Below are positions 1 to 7,526 of a stretch of DNA of 64,000 bases, piece by piece; the first letter of the stretch is position 1; the number at the start of each line of letters is the position of its first letter. Origin of the DNA: Brevibacillus_D fluminis_A (GTDB lineage Bacteria > Bacillota > Bacilli > Brevibacillales > Brevibacillaceae); the NCBI RefSeq assembly GCF_052072235.1, contig NZ_CM125436.1:738001-802000 (forward strand), given 5' to 3'. The translations under genes were made by a program, and so were the position numbers. The notes beneath the pieces were generated by a model. The model was given only the letters and a program-made list of their open reading frames with translations, was not told the DNA's origin and searched no databases.

Positions 1-729
1 CTCCGCCGCGTCTACTACCTGCTGCAGACGGTAGACATTGGAGGCAAAAGTAGACACGAAGATTTTTTTCTCTGCTTTGCGGAATGCCTCCAGCAGATGA
101 TCGCCTACGAGCCTTTCAGAGGGGGTAAAACCGGGACGCTCCGCATTGGTGCTTTCCGACAGAAGGACGAGCACGCCCTTTTGGCCGATTTCCGCCATGC
201 GGTGAATGTCCGGGGTCTGATTGTTCACGGGACTCAAGTCAAATTTGAAATCGCCGGTATGGACAACGGTACCTTCCGGCGTTTCGCAGACGATGCCGAG
301 GCAATCGGGGATGCTGTGATTCGTTTGGAAAAAGCTGACGTGGAGCGAACCGAACCGGATGGTCGATTTTGAATCGATGGGCGTCAGCTTTGACTTTTGC
401 AGCAGACCGTGCTCTTTCAGCTTGGACCCGATCAAGCCCAGCGTGAGCTGCGTGCCATAGATAGGAATATTGATTTGTTTGAGCAAATAAGGAATCCCGC
501 CGATATGATCCTCATGACCATGGGTCACCAGCAAGCCCCGGACTTTGTCCTGGTTTTCCAGCAAGTAGGAAACATCCGGAATAATCAGATCGACCCCGAG
601 CAAGCTCTCGTCGGGAAATTTGGAGCCGCAATCAATCAAAAGGATGTCATCCCCGTACTGGATGCCATACATGTTTTTGCCGATCTCATAAACCCCGCCC
701 AAGGCGAAGATGGAAAGCGCATGTTTCAA
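1..729 (-). CDS. Ribonuclease J (MBL-fold RNase), C-terminal part outside window
   Basis: This is the N-terminal ~243 residues of an RNase J, a metallo-beta-lactamase/beta-CASP enzyme with 5'-3' exo- and endonuclease activity in mRNA decay and rRNA maturation. The metal-binding motif HGHEDH is intact, followed by IGGIPYLL, HSIPD and HTGDFKFD, and the beta-CASP part begins with FASNVYRLQQVVDAA at the window edge. The start is a TTG at 727-729, giving LKHALSIFALGGVYEIGKNM, with a GGGGGG ribosome binding site six bases upstream. The complete HGHEDH favours a J1-like catalytic enzyme over the degenerate J2 type, but Bacillales carry several paralogues, so I give no symbol. It is the last gene in a leftward series that includes the two WYL regulators, but a terminator separates them. 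Confidence 0.9.
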   Translation of the reverse strand, partial: MKHALSIFALGGVYEIGKNMYGIQYGDDILLIDCGSKFPDESLLGVDLIIPDVSYLLENQDKVRGLLVTHGHEDHIGGIPYLLKQINIPIYGTQLTLGLIGSKLKEHGLLQKSKLTPIDSKSTIRFGSLHVSFFQTNHSIPDCLGIVCETPEGTVVHTGDFKFDLSPVNNQTPDIHRMAEIGQKGVLVLLSESTNAERPGFTPSERLVGDHLLEAFRKAEKKIFVSTFASNVYRLQQVVDAAE

Positions 730-804
730 AGGAAGCCCCCCTGCAAATTGTGGCCTGGTTGGCTTTAGTATGCACAGGATTGCCAGTTTTTTTGCGAATA
801 GAAA

Positions 805-839
805 AAAGAAGCGACGGCAAGTACGCGCTTCGCTTCTTT
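805..839 (-). terminator. Rho-independent terminator
   Basis: A 10-bp stem (AAAGAAGCGA pairing with TCGCTTCTTT) with a 15-base loop is followed on the minus strand by a run of T. It lies just after the 41-codon ORF and before the RNase J gene, so the two are probably separate transcripts. Confidence 0.7.
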
Positions 840-853
840 CACGCTTTCATCGG

Positions 854-979
854 TTACTCGGCGGGGCGATTCGGTCCTTCGAGCTTCTTGTCCCCGTAGC
901 CGTCTCTTTTTTCTGCTTCATAAGGCTCTTTTTCAGCAGCTTCGTTGCGGCGCAGCATTTCATCTTTTCTTCCAGCCAA
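854..979 (-). CDS. Small charged protein, 41 aa
   Basis: A short ORF starting at TTG (977-979) has a GGAGGT ribosome binding site nine bases upstream. It encodes 41 residues beginning MAGRKDEMLRRNEAAEKEPY and ending GPNRPAE. The peptide is very rich in Glu, Lys, Arg and Asp, has no hydrophobic segment, and looks disordered, like many short stress or sporulation proteins of Bacillales. I do not recognise the family. A good terminator follows at once and a TACAAT box lies about 30 bases upstream, so it could be an independent transcript between the WYL genes and the RNase J gene. Its placement between RNA-metabolism genes may be chance. Confidence 0.55.
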   Translation of the reverse strand: MAGRKDEMLRRNEAAEKEPYEAEKRDGYGDKKLEGPNRPAE

Positions 980-1056
980 GTGGGGTCAACCTCCATTTAC
1001 GTAATTGTAGTTGGCAGAATCAGGGGTTAGTGTCTCCTGTTTTTATAATCGTTATT

Positions 1057-1863
1057 TCAAGATTCGTCCTTCCCATACCTCGCCAACGCCCGCCATGTTG
1101 ATTCCAGCATCCGATTGCGCATATATTCGCCTTCCACGATCCGGACCCGTTTGCCCAGAAAGCGCAGCTTGGAGAGAACGTACTCCCGCTCTTCGAGCTG
1201 AAAGGTCAGCTTGATCCGGTACGTTTCACGCTCGTCGCTATATTCCACTTCTTTTTCAAAGCAGGAGAATGCGTACAAAATCCGCGAGAGTTCCTTGTTG
1301 TACAGCGGAATGACTTCGATCACGGCGGTTTCTTTGCGCGATTCGATGATTTTGGCGATATCGGTCAGGATGATCGCTACGGCTCGTTCGTCGAGCGGGC
1401 GTGGGCTGACGGAGACGATCGTTTGCAGCTTGGTCGACATCAGCGTATGATGGCGCAGGTGATACCAAAGCAAATACCATTCCCGCTTCACCATGGAATA
1501 TTCCAGCTTGTAGGGGAAGCCGCTCTGCTCGGTTTGCAAGCGGCCGCCTTTTGTTCGAAACGTCATGCGCATTCCAGCCTGCTCCAGCATGATGCGGCGG
1601 ATCGGGCTGATGAGCGGATGGTAGACGTGCTTTTCCTTGCTCTTCGCTTTTTCGCGGAAGCGGTCGCCCAAATCGAGGCTTTGCTCCGGCTGCAAGAGCG
1701 CACGCAGTTTTTCCCGCGTTTCCGCCGAGAAGGCGTCTGCGGCGGCGGGATGCTCCAGCATTGTTTTCAGCCAGGCCCGCTCATGCGAGGTGATCGTGAA
1801 TGCGCCCGTTTCGTCCAAGCGGGACATGACCTGGTAGTTGAAAATTTTTTCAAACAGATTCAT
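1057..1863 (-). CDS. WYL-domain protein without HTH (partner regulator of the RNA-repair island)
   Basis: The 268-residue protein carries a WYL domain: the core motif REWYLLWYHLRHHTLMSTKL lies around residues 126-145, preceded by PIRRIMLEQAGMRMTF. WYL domains are Sm-like ligand- or nucleic-acid-sensing modules, usually fused to an N-terminal helix-turn-helix. Here the first ~85 residues show no recognisable HTH, so this may act as a co-sensor with the upstream WYL protein. The start ATG lies inside the end of the upstream gene (14-base overlap), which implies translational coupling. Divergent orientation to the Ro60/RlaP/RtcB genes suggests the pair controls them. Assignment to the WYL family is secure; the regulatory target is inferred. 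Confidence 0.8.
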   Translation of the reverse strand: MNLFEKIFNYQVMSRLDETGAFTITSHERAWLKTMLEHPAAADAFSAETREKLRALLQPEQSLDLGDRFREKAKSKEKHVYHPLISPIRRIMLEQAGMRMTFRTKGGRLQTEQSGFPYKLEYSMVKREWYLLWYHLRHHTLMSTKLQTIVSVSPRPLDERAVAIILTDIAKIIESRKETAVIEVIPLYNKELSRILYAFSCFEKEVEYSDERETYRIKLTFQLEEREYVLSKLRFLGKRVRIVEGEYMRNRMLESTWRALARYGKDES

Positions 1864-3163
1864 AGTACGCCTGAATCTCCTTCCACTCCGCGATGAACTC
1901 TTTTCGCAGCCAGCGCGGCTCCAAAACCTCGCAGCTCGACCCGAAGCTGCGGAGCCACGGCTTGATCTCCGTCGTGCCGTTTACCCAGATTTCATAGATA
2001 AACGACTCCTCGTCATCTTCCACGATGCGTCCCCATTGCCCTTGCAACAAAACCCGCTCCTTGACGAAATTGGTCCGGGCCCCTTCCGGATGGTAAAACC
2101 GCGCTTTGACCAGTACCGGATTGCCGGTATCGACGAGCCAGCTGTACCGCGTTTTGTCCTCCAGCTGTGCAAGCCTGCGGGCGAAGTCTTCTTCGGAAAC
2201 CGCTTCCTGTTCTTCGATCTGGGTCAAGCCTTCCATGCGAAACTTTTTGATGCCGAGCCGCGGCGTATAGCCGAGCAAATACCATCTGCCGTATTGGTGA
2301 TCGTACACCACTTGCAGGGGCAAAACCGTCTCCTGCTTGCCTGCGCTTTGTCGTTCGAATAGCGGGTTGGTGTTTTGCGAGGCATAGCGTTTGCCGGTTT
2401 TCGGTGAAAAGTAGAGAAAAGACACTTTGCGCCGGTTGTGAATCGCCTGAAGCAGCATCCCCAGATGGGCTTCATCCAAAATGCGCGAGTAGTAATGGTA
2501 TTTGTACAAAAACGGATCCATCCGTTCAGGCGGAACGCCGCGCTGCCGCAGCGCTTTTTTCAGGCTGTCGCGCAGCAGGTAGCCTTGGACAGAGGGAACC
2601 TGGGTATTGGCCATCACGTCGACGAAATCGTACAGCGCCATGAGTTCGTCGTCGGTCAACTCCGCAATCAGCCTGTTGTGGATCGTGTATCGGTACGGGC
2701 GGCCGCCTTCCTCGCGCCGGATGACCCCGACTTCCTCCAAATATTTAAGGTCGGAGCGGATCGTTTTTTCATCAGGAAACGGGAAGTCACTCGGGAGATC
2801 GCGCGCGCATACGTCCATCAGCTCCATTGCGGTCAACGCTTGCGTCTGCAAAGCCGTGATCATTACGGAAAAACGGTAGCTTTCCGACTCTTTGACCGAT
2901 TTGGCCCGGTAGAGGAAAAGCAGCATGGGATCGGCCGAATCATAATAATTGAAGCGCAGCGCACGGTCGAACTCATGGCCCTGCTCTTCGGGCAGCTGGA
3001 GGGACACGGTGTTCAAGATTTCTTTTAACCGGCGCAGCGTTTTATCGAATGTATGTACAGAGATTCCGAGCCGCTCGGCAAACTGCTGCCGGCTGTAGGC
3101 GCCGCTTGCAAGCACAAGCATGCGCAAAAACTGGATTTCTTTATCGAAGCTTTCTTTTGCCAC
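1850..3163 (-). CDS. HTH-WYL transcriptional regulator, divergent to the Ro60/RtcB operon
   Basis: The protein has 437 residues from a GTG start at 3161-3163 preceded by GAGGTG; an in-frame extension to 3601 has no better start signal and would run through the structured intergenic region. Residues ~10-50 form a helix-turn-helix (FAERLGISVHTFDKTLRRLK), a second winged-helix-like stretch lies near 130-170 (DEKTIRSDLKYLEEVGVIRR), and the WYL core GRWYLLGYTPRLGIKKFRME is around residue 300. WYL regulators sense nucleic acids or nucleotides and control defence and repair genes in several bacteria. The position opposite the Y-RNA/Ro60 promoter region suggests control of that operon. Its own extended -10 sits at 3205-3213. 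It overlaps the second WYL gene by 14 bases. Confidence 0.85.
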   Translation of the reverse strand: MAKESFDKEIQFLRMLVLASGAYSRQQFAERLGISVHTFDKTLRRLKEILNTVSLQLPEEQGHEFDRALRFNYYDSADPMLLFLYRAKSVKESESYRFSVMITALQTQALTAMELMDVCARDLPSDFPFPDEKTIRSDLKYLEEVGVIRREEGGRPYRYTIHNRLIAELTDDELMALYDFVDVMANTQVPSVQGYLLRDSLKKALRQRGVPPERMDPFLYKYHYYSRILDEAHLGMLLQAIHNRRKVSFLYFSPKTGKRYASQNTNPLFERQSAGKQETVLPLQVVYDHQYGRWYLLGYTPRLGIKKFRMEGLTQIEEQEAVSEEDFARRLAQLEDKTRYSWLVDTGNPVLVKARFYHPEGARTNFVKERVLLQGQWGRIVEDDEESFIYEIWVNGTTEIKPWLRSFGSSCEVLEPRWLRKEFIAEWKEIQAYYESV

Positions 3164-3204
3164 CAGAACACCTCGTTTCTTGACTTGGCACAAATCTGCT
3201 TCCC

Positions 3205-3213
3205 ATTGTAGCA
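3205..3213 (-). promoter_or_regulatory. Extended -10 promoter element for the WYL gene pair
   Basis: Read on the minus strand this is TGCTACAAT, an extended -10 (TGn plus TACAAT). The expected start of transcription is about 35 bases before the GTG start of the HTH-WYL gene. The -35 region is poor, as is common with extended -10 promoters. Confidence 0.5.
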
Positions 3214-3305
3214 GGAGATGAAAAATGGCGAAAATGGAAAAAGTTATCTTTCGTCGTAATACTTTTGCCATGTTCGGCAGAAGGGAAGTGCGCGATGATA
3301 AGAAT

Positions 3306-3333
3306 GTGAAGCGAACGCACCGAAATGCTTCAC
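3306..3333. promoter_or_regulatory. Inverted repeat in divergent intergenic region, possible WYL operator
   Basis: GTGAAGC and GCTTCAC form a 7-bp inverted repeat separated by 14 bases, between the WYL promoter and the Y-RNA/Ro60 region. The spacing could suit a dimeric regulator, or the repeat may form an RNA hairpin at the 5' end of the rightward leader. Which of these applies cannot be told from sequence alone. Confidence 0.35.
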
Positions 3334-3389
3334 GGTAAACAATACCATCGAGGCGCTTGGAAGGGTTTCTTCGACTTTCACTCGATCTT

Positions 3390-3447
3390 GCGGGGAAGGA
3401 CAGCTCGTCCTTCTCGTCGCGCGACACCTTTTCAGTCTTTTCCTCGC
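3390..3447 (+). other. Structured leader with two mutually exclusive helices
   Basis: GAAGGAC (3395-3401) pairs perfectly with GTCCTTC (3407-3413). The same 5' arm can instead pair as GCGGGGAAGG (3390-3399) with CTTTTCCTCGC (3437-3447), ten pairs including G-U. The two folds exclude each other. The 10-base string TTCTTCGACT at 3367-3376 recurs at 3499-3508 inside the Y-RNA-like element. This may be a leader switch, a processing region, or the remnant of a second Y-RNA-like gene. Confidence 0.4.
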
Positions 3448-3477
3448 TTCTTCTTCTTATTTCCGCTTTTGAATCGC

Positions 3478-3587
3478 CGGCGAGGCGCCGGAGAGGGGTT
3501 CTTCGACTAAATTGGTTAGCGTATCCGGGCTTCACGGCAGGTTCGAGTCCTGTAAACACCCTTCTCCCTTTTTCCTCGCCGTCTTTT
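3478..3587 (+). ncRNA. Y-RNA-like noncoding RNA with tRNA-like T arm (YrlA type)
   Basis: The ends form a long helix: CGGCGAGG (3478-3485) pairs with CCTCGCCG (3574-3581). After an internal loop (CGCC opposite CTTTTT), GGAGAGGGGT (3490-3499) pairs with ACCCTTCTCC (3558-3567). Inside lies a tRNA-like module: a T arm (GCAGG 3537-3541 with CCTGT 3549-3553) closing the loop TTCGAGT, which fits the T-loop consensus exactly, and a D-arm-like hairpin CTAA/TTAG (3507-3519) presenting the GG dinucleotide in AATTGGTTA. No anticodon arm is present, so this is not a tRNA gene. A TCTTTT tract follows the outer helix. Bacterial Y RNAs of the YrlA class have a Ro-binding stem plus a tRNA-mimicking module and sit beside Ro60 genes; here the Ro60 start codon is 40 bases downstream. 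The ends are estimated. Confidence 0.8.
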
Positions 3588-3627
3588 AAAAGAGCACGCA
3601 TGCGAACCGCATAAGGAGGTCATACCC

Positions 3628-5133
3628 ATGGGTTTTGCACGCAATTTGTTCAACTCCATGCAGCAGGCAGACCATCGCAACATTGACGGATTTCCCGCGT
3701 ATACGCGTATGGCTGAGGAGCAATACGTACAGACGCTTTTGACAAATACACTGCAATCTGTTTTTTATGCCGACCAAACCGAATTGCTGGCCACGGCGAA
3801 TCAGCTGCATCATCAAATGGCGGAACAAAATCCGCAGTTCATGGCCCGCGCGCTCGTGTTTGCCCGCAATTCAGGATTCATGCGGCTGCAGCCGTTGTAT
3901 GGATTGGCCGTGCTGTCGGCGTACCGTTCCGACTTGTTCGTCCAAATATTTTTGGACGTGGTGAAAATTCCTTCCGATTTGGCTGATTTCCTGACGATTT
4001 TGCAAGGGATGGGACGTGGCGAAGGCGGACGCGCGGTGAAGCGGCAGATCAACCGTTTTTTGTCCGGGGTATCCGAGTATTGGGCGCTGAAATACAATGG
4101 GCGGGGACGCGGCTACAGCCTGGGCGACGCGATCGCGACGGCTCATCCCAAGCCTGCCGATTTGAAGCAGCAAGCGTTGTTCCGCTATTTGCGCGGTCAT
4201 GAAGCCAATCTCGCCGTCATGCCGCAAGTAGAAGCGTTGGAGCAGTTGAAGCGGGCAACGACGGAAGCCGAGCAGATTCACTGGATTGAAACGGGGAAGC
4301 TGCCCTATGAGGTGGTGACGGGCGCGATCAAGCCGACACGCGCGGTGTGGGAAGCGCTCTTGTACCAGATGCCGACCTTTGCGCTTTTGCGCCACCTGAA
4401 TACGTTGGCGCGCGCAGGGGTATTTGCTAACGAGGAGCATCTCGCCTACGCTGTCACCCGATTGACGGACCGCGAGTCTTTGCTAAAGGCGAAGATTTTA
4501 CCGTTTCGTTTCGTAAAAGCGTTCCAGCAGGTAGAGGAGCCGCGGCTGCGCGATGCGCTGCGCCAAGCGGTGGAGCTGACGTTTGACAATTTGCCGGAGT
4601 TGGGTGAGAACACCGCGATTTTTCTCGATATTTCGGGCTCGATGAGCGGTGAGTATTTGCAGATCGGTTCGGTTTTTGCTCTCGGTTTGTACAAGAAAAC
4701 AAAGGGGAATTCCCTGTTTTGGCTGTTCGATACCGAAGCGATGGACGCCAAGCCGTCTCGTCATGACAGCATCATGAGCCAGGCCGAACGAATCTGCACA
4801 CGTGGCGGAACCGATACCGGCGCGCCGGTCCGAAAACTGCTCCGCGAAAAGAAAAAGGTCGACCATATCATTGTCATCACCGATGAACAGCAAAACACGG
4901 GCAGCCCGTTTTACCGCGATTTGCAAACCTATCGAAAAAAAATCAATCCGCATACACAAGCGTTCATCGTCGATATCGCGCCCTATCATCATGCGATGGT
5001 TCCGCCGCAGGACGGGCAGACGCATTACATTTACGGCTGGAGCGACACCGTGCTCCCCTATATCGCCCAGACGATGCAGGGCTACGGCTCGATGGCGGAG
5101 CAAATCGCCGCGATGGATCTGACAAAAAGCTAA
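3628..5133 (+). CDS. rsr: Ro60 homologue (TROVE domain plus vWA/MIDAS domain)
   Basis: The 501-residue protein has an N-terminal TROVE region of helical repeats, roughly residues 20-320 (for example QNPQFMARALVFARNSGFMR), and a C-terminal von Willebrand A domain with the metal-site motif DISGSMS near residue 334 and VITDEQQNTG downstream. Ro60 is a ring-shaped RNA-binding protein that captures misfolded RNA ends and Y RNA; in bacteria it works with exonucleases in rRNA maturation and RNA degradation after stress. The length fits known bacterial Ro proteins. An AAGGAGGT site sits seven bases before ATG. A Y-RNA-like element lies directly upstream, and RlaP and RtcB genes follow, so it heads an RNA-repair operon. 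No signal or membrane segment is seen. Confidence 0.92.
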   Translation: MGFARNLFNSMQQADHRNIDGFPAYTRMAEEQYVQTLLTNTLQSVFYADQTELLATANQLHHQMAEQNPQFMARALVFARNSGFMRLQPLYGLAVLSAYRSDLFVQIFLDVVKIPSDLADFLTILQGMGRGEGGRAVKRQINRFLSGVSEYWALKYNGRGRGYSLGDAIATAHPKPADLKQQALFRYLRGHEANLAVMPQVEALEQLKRATTEAEQIHWIETGKLPYEVVTGAIKPTRAVWEALLYQMPTFALLRHLNTLARAGVFANEEHLAYAVTRLTDRESLLKAKILPFRFVKAFQQVEEPRLRDALRQAVELTFDNLPELGENTAIFLDISGSMSGEYLQIGSVFALGLYKKTKGNSLFWLFDTEAMDAKPSRHDSIMSQAERICTRGGTDTGAPVRKLLREKKKVDHIIVITDEQQNTGSPFYRDLQTYRKKINPHTQAFIVDIAPYHHAMVPPQDGQTHYIYGWSDTVLPYIAQTMQGYGSMAEQIAAMDLTKS

Positions 5134-5145
5134 GGAGGGCACCAC

Positions 5146-5934
5146 ATGTCCGACATGAAGACAATCATCCAAAACGAACTGCGTATCATTGAACAACAAG
5201 AAAATATCCGCATTATATACGCATGCGAGTCGGGCAGCCGGGCATGGGGATTCCCGTCCAAAGACAGCGATTACGACGTGCGCTTCCTGTACGCGCGCCC
5301 TGTGGACTGGTATTTGTCCATTTTTGACAAGCGCGACGTCATCGAGCGGCCCATCAGCGACTTGCTCGACATCAACGGATGGGATTTGAAAAAAGCGCTG
5401 CGCCTGTTCAAAAAGTCCAATCCGCCGCTACTTGAGTGGCTACAATCGCCGATCATTTACGCCGAATCCTCCTCGGTAGCGGAACAGATTCGCACGGCGG
5501 CGGTATTCGCCTTTTCGCCAAAAGCGTGCATGTATCACTATTTGAACATGGCGCGGGGGAACTTCCGGGAGTATTTGCAAGGCGAGCAGGTGCGGATCAA
5601 AAAGTATTTTTATGTGCTAAGACCGCTGTTGGCGTGCGGCTGGATCGAAAAGCACGGGAGCATGCCGCCGATGGCCTTTGACGAGCTGGTAGACGAGATG
5701 ATTCCCCGGGAAAATGCGCTGTACGTCATGATCCAGGAGCTTTTGACGCGCAAAAAAGCAGGCGATGAGCTGGATTTTGAGCCGCGTTTGGGGTTGATTC
5801 ATGATTTTATTCTGGAGAGAATTGCTTATTTCGAGCAGGCGGCGAATGGATTGGTGACGGCGCCGGGGAATCAGGATCAGGCGTTGGATGAGATGTTTCG
5901 CGGGGCGCTGCGAGAGGTTTGGGGAGGGAAGTGA
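5146..5934 (+). CDS. RlaP-type nucleotidyltransferase (RNA-repair associated, DNA polymerase beta superfamily)
   Basis: The 262-residue protein has the nucleotidyltransferase signature GSRAWGFPSKDSDYDVR at about residues 30-46, with the GS motif and the two catalytic aspartates of the D-x-D pair. The later helical part (KACMYHYLNMARGNFREYL, RIKKYFYVLRPLLACGWIEK) is characteristic of the RlaP/YcgL-like family, which was named for its association with RNA ligases in repair operons. The likely activity is addition of nucleotides to RNA ends, or nucleotidylation of a phosphorylated end, before sealing by RtcB; this is family-level inference. It follows the Ro60 gene by 12 bases with an AAGGAGGG site, and its end runs up to the next ORF. 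Confidence 0.85.
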   Translation: MSDMKTIIQNELRIIEQQENIRIIYACESGSRAWGFPSKDSDYDVRFLYARPVDWYLSIFDKRDVIERPISDLLDINGWDLKKALRLFKKSNPPLLEWLQSPIIYAESSSVAEQIRTAAVFAFSPKACMYHYLNMARGNFREYLQGEQVRIKKYFYVLRPLLACGWIEKHGSMPPMAFDELVDEMIPRENALYVMIQELLTRKKAGDELDFEPRLGLIHDFILERIAYFEQAANGLVTAPGNQDQALDEMFRGALREVWGGK

Positions 5935-5939
5935 GAGAC

Positions 5940-7526
5940 ATGCTGCGATTTTTTCGAAAAGAGGCGCTTTATCCTTGGATGAGGAAGCCCTCGATTTATG
6001 AATACATTCAAAACAACATGGATGAAACTGGGCATCTTCGGGACAACACTTTGCCAGATGACGAGGAGTTTTGGGAAGGCAAGGGAATCAGATGGGTTGC
6101 AGGTGGTTTGGACGGCACTTTTTCCCATCATGTGGCGGGGGGCAACGGCGAGGCTAACGTGAGGGAACTGGTTCAGCTCATAGCCAAACAGAGCAGGAAG
6201 CCAGGCAATAAAGCACGGCGTGAGACTTATGTGAAGTTGATGCAGGTTGACATCCTGTCAGTGATCGATCCTCTACTTGAAGCATTGCTCAAAGAACCTG
6301 GCGTTCATCTTGAAAATTTGTATAACGAAGCTTACTGGATGGCAGAGAACGGTGCTGACCGCAATGTTGTAAAACTGGGGATGGCCATACTAGGCCAGTT
6401 TCAAACAGAGCATCACAAGCAATTGGTCATGACGCTCGGGAAGCACGATGAATTCACGCTCTATGCCGCGGTGGCGATTCAAAATAGTTTGAATGACGCA
6501 AATTCGCTTCTATTCGAACTTGCTCGCTTTGCGAAGAGATGGGGAAAAATTCATCTGGTGGAGAGGATAGAACCGGCAACGTCGGAAATAAAGGACTGGC
6601 TGATCCGGAATGGCTTCCGCAATGACGTAATGGATGAGTATTTGGCATGCATATGCGCGAGAAACGGAGAGCTGCATCTGGCATTAGAGAGTGAACGGAT
6701 AGATTCTGCGTTGTACGAGGGAGCTGGCGGGATCATTTCCGCTCTGCTCGCTGGGGGACCGGCAGAAGACATTGACGATTATGAACACGCAGCAACTGTG
6801 GTGAAGCAGTATCTGCGGCATGCGGAGCGGATGTGTTCGACTCTTTCCCAACTGGTGGTACTCTTTGATCTGGTGGATTTCCTCAATCAAGACGAGGAAC
6901 GTTGGGAAAGCCGTTACCAAACCGGGTGGAAAGCAGAGGACAGGGAGTCGCTTCAAAAAATATGCAGGTCGATCATTGAGAGAGAAGAATGGAGCGATCA
7001 GATTCAAAGTGGGCTGCAATCAGGCGTCCCTGGTGAACGGTATGCCGCGATCCGGGCAGGCAAAGCGTTGGGGTGGGATATATGGCCGATATTGTTCGAG
7101 CAGCTGCAAAAAGATCCGCTAAATTATACTTTATTCTTTGAAGTGATGAACACAGATGAGAGGGAGCGTGCGCAAGCCGTAGTCAGCTTCGCTGAACAGG
7201 CATTGCCGCTGTCTCGCGTTGCGACAGGACCGGCTGATGAGCTGGGGATTGGCCCTGGGTTTGAACCGCATCGGCTATTGAGTGTATTGCTACAGAGTCT
7301 TGATCGATTCGAAGGACTCGGCGTGAGTTTGATTAAAACCGGCCTCAAAAGCCCTGTCGTGAATAATCGAAACATGGCGCTGCGTGCGCTGGAAGGCTGG
7401 ACAGCCCGTTGGACGGATACGTTACGGGAAAATCTGCTTGAGGCAGCTGCCAAAGAACCCGACAACGGTGTAAAGGAACGAATCGAAAAATTACTACAGC
7501 AAAATAACGAGGGGAATTCACTATGA
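5940..7526 (+). CDS. Large helical protein of unknown function between RlaP and RtcB
   Basis: I chose the ATG at 5940 (GGGGAGGG upstream), giving 528 residues; GTG at 5931 and TTG at 5919 are alternatives. The protein is soluble, without signal or membrane segments, and consists of repeated amphipathic helices (for example GVHLENLYNEAYWMAENGADR, DEFTLYAAVAIQNSLNDANS, PVVNNRNMALRALEGWTARW), which suggests a HEAT-like solenoid scaffold. Related Bacillales proteins are sometimes labelled limonene hydroxylase, to my recollection; nothing in the sequence supports an enzymatic hydroxylase. The stop codon overlaps the rtcB start (ATGA), so the two are translationally coupled. A role as RNA or protein scaffold in the repair machinery is inference from position only. 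Confidence 0.75.
   Translation: MLRFFRKEALYPWMRKPSIYEYIQNNMDETGHLRDNTLPDDEEFWEGKGIRWVAGGLDGTFSHHVAGGNGEANVRELVQLIAKQSRKPGNKARRETYVKLMQVDILSVIDPLLEALLKEPGVHLENLYNEAYWMAENGADRNVVKLGMAILGQFQTEHHKQLVMTLGKHDEFTLYAAVAIQNSLNDANSLLFELARFAKRWGKIHLVERIEPATSEIKDWLIRNGFRNDVMDEYLACICARNGELHLALESERIDSALYEGAGGIISALLAGGPAEDIDDYEHAATVVKQYLRHAERMCSTLSQLVVLFDLVDFLNQDEERWESRYQTGWKAEDRESLQKICRSIIEREEWSDQIQSGLQSGVPGERYAAIRAGKALGWDIWPILFEQLQKDPLNYTLFFEVMNTDERERAQAVVSFAEQALPLSRVATGPADELGIGPGFEPHRLLSVLLQSLDRFEGLGVSLIKTGLKSPVVNNRNMALRALEGWTARWTDTLRENLLEAAAKEPDNGVKERIEKLLQQNNEGNSL

Noticed and set aside
3494..3570. tRNA gene suggested by T arm and D-loop-like sequence
   Set aside because: There is no anticodon arm and no 7-bp acceptor stem with a CCA position. 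The helices instead fit a Y-RNA-like fold upstream of Ro60.
3164..3601. N-terminal extension of the HTH-WYL gene
   Set aside because: The open frame continues upstream, but the GTG at 3161-3163 has a ribosome binding site, an extended -10 promoter precedes it, and the extension would cover the Y-RNA-like gene.
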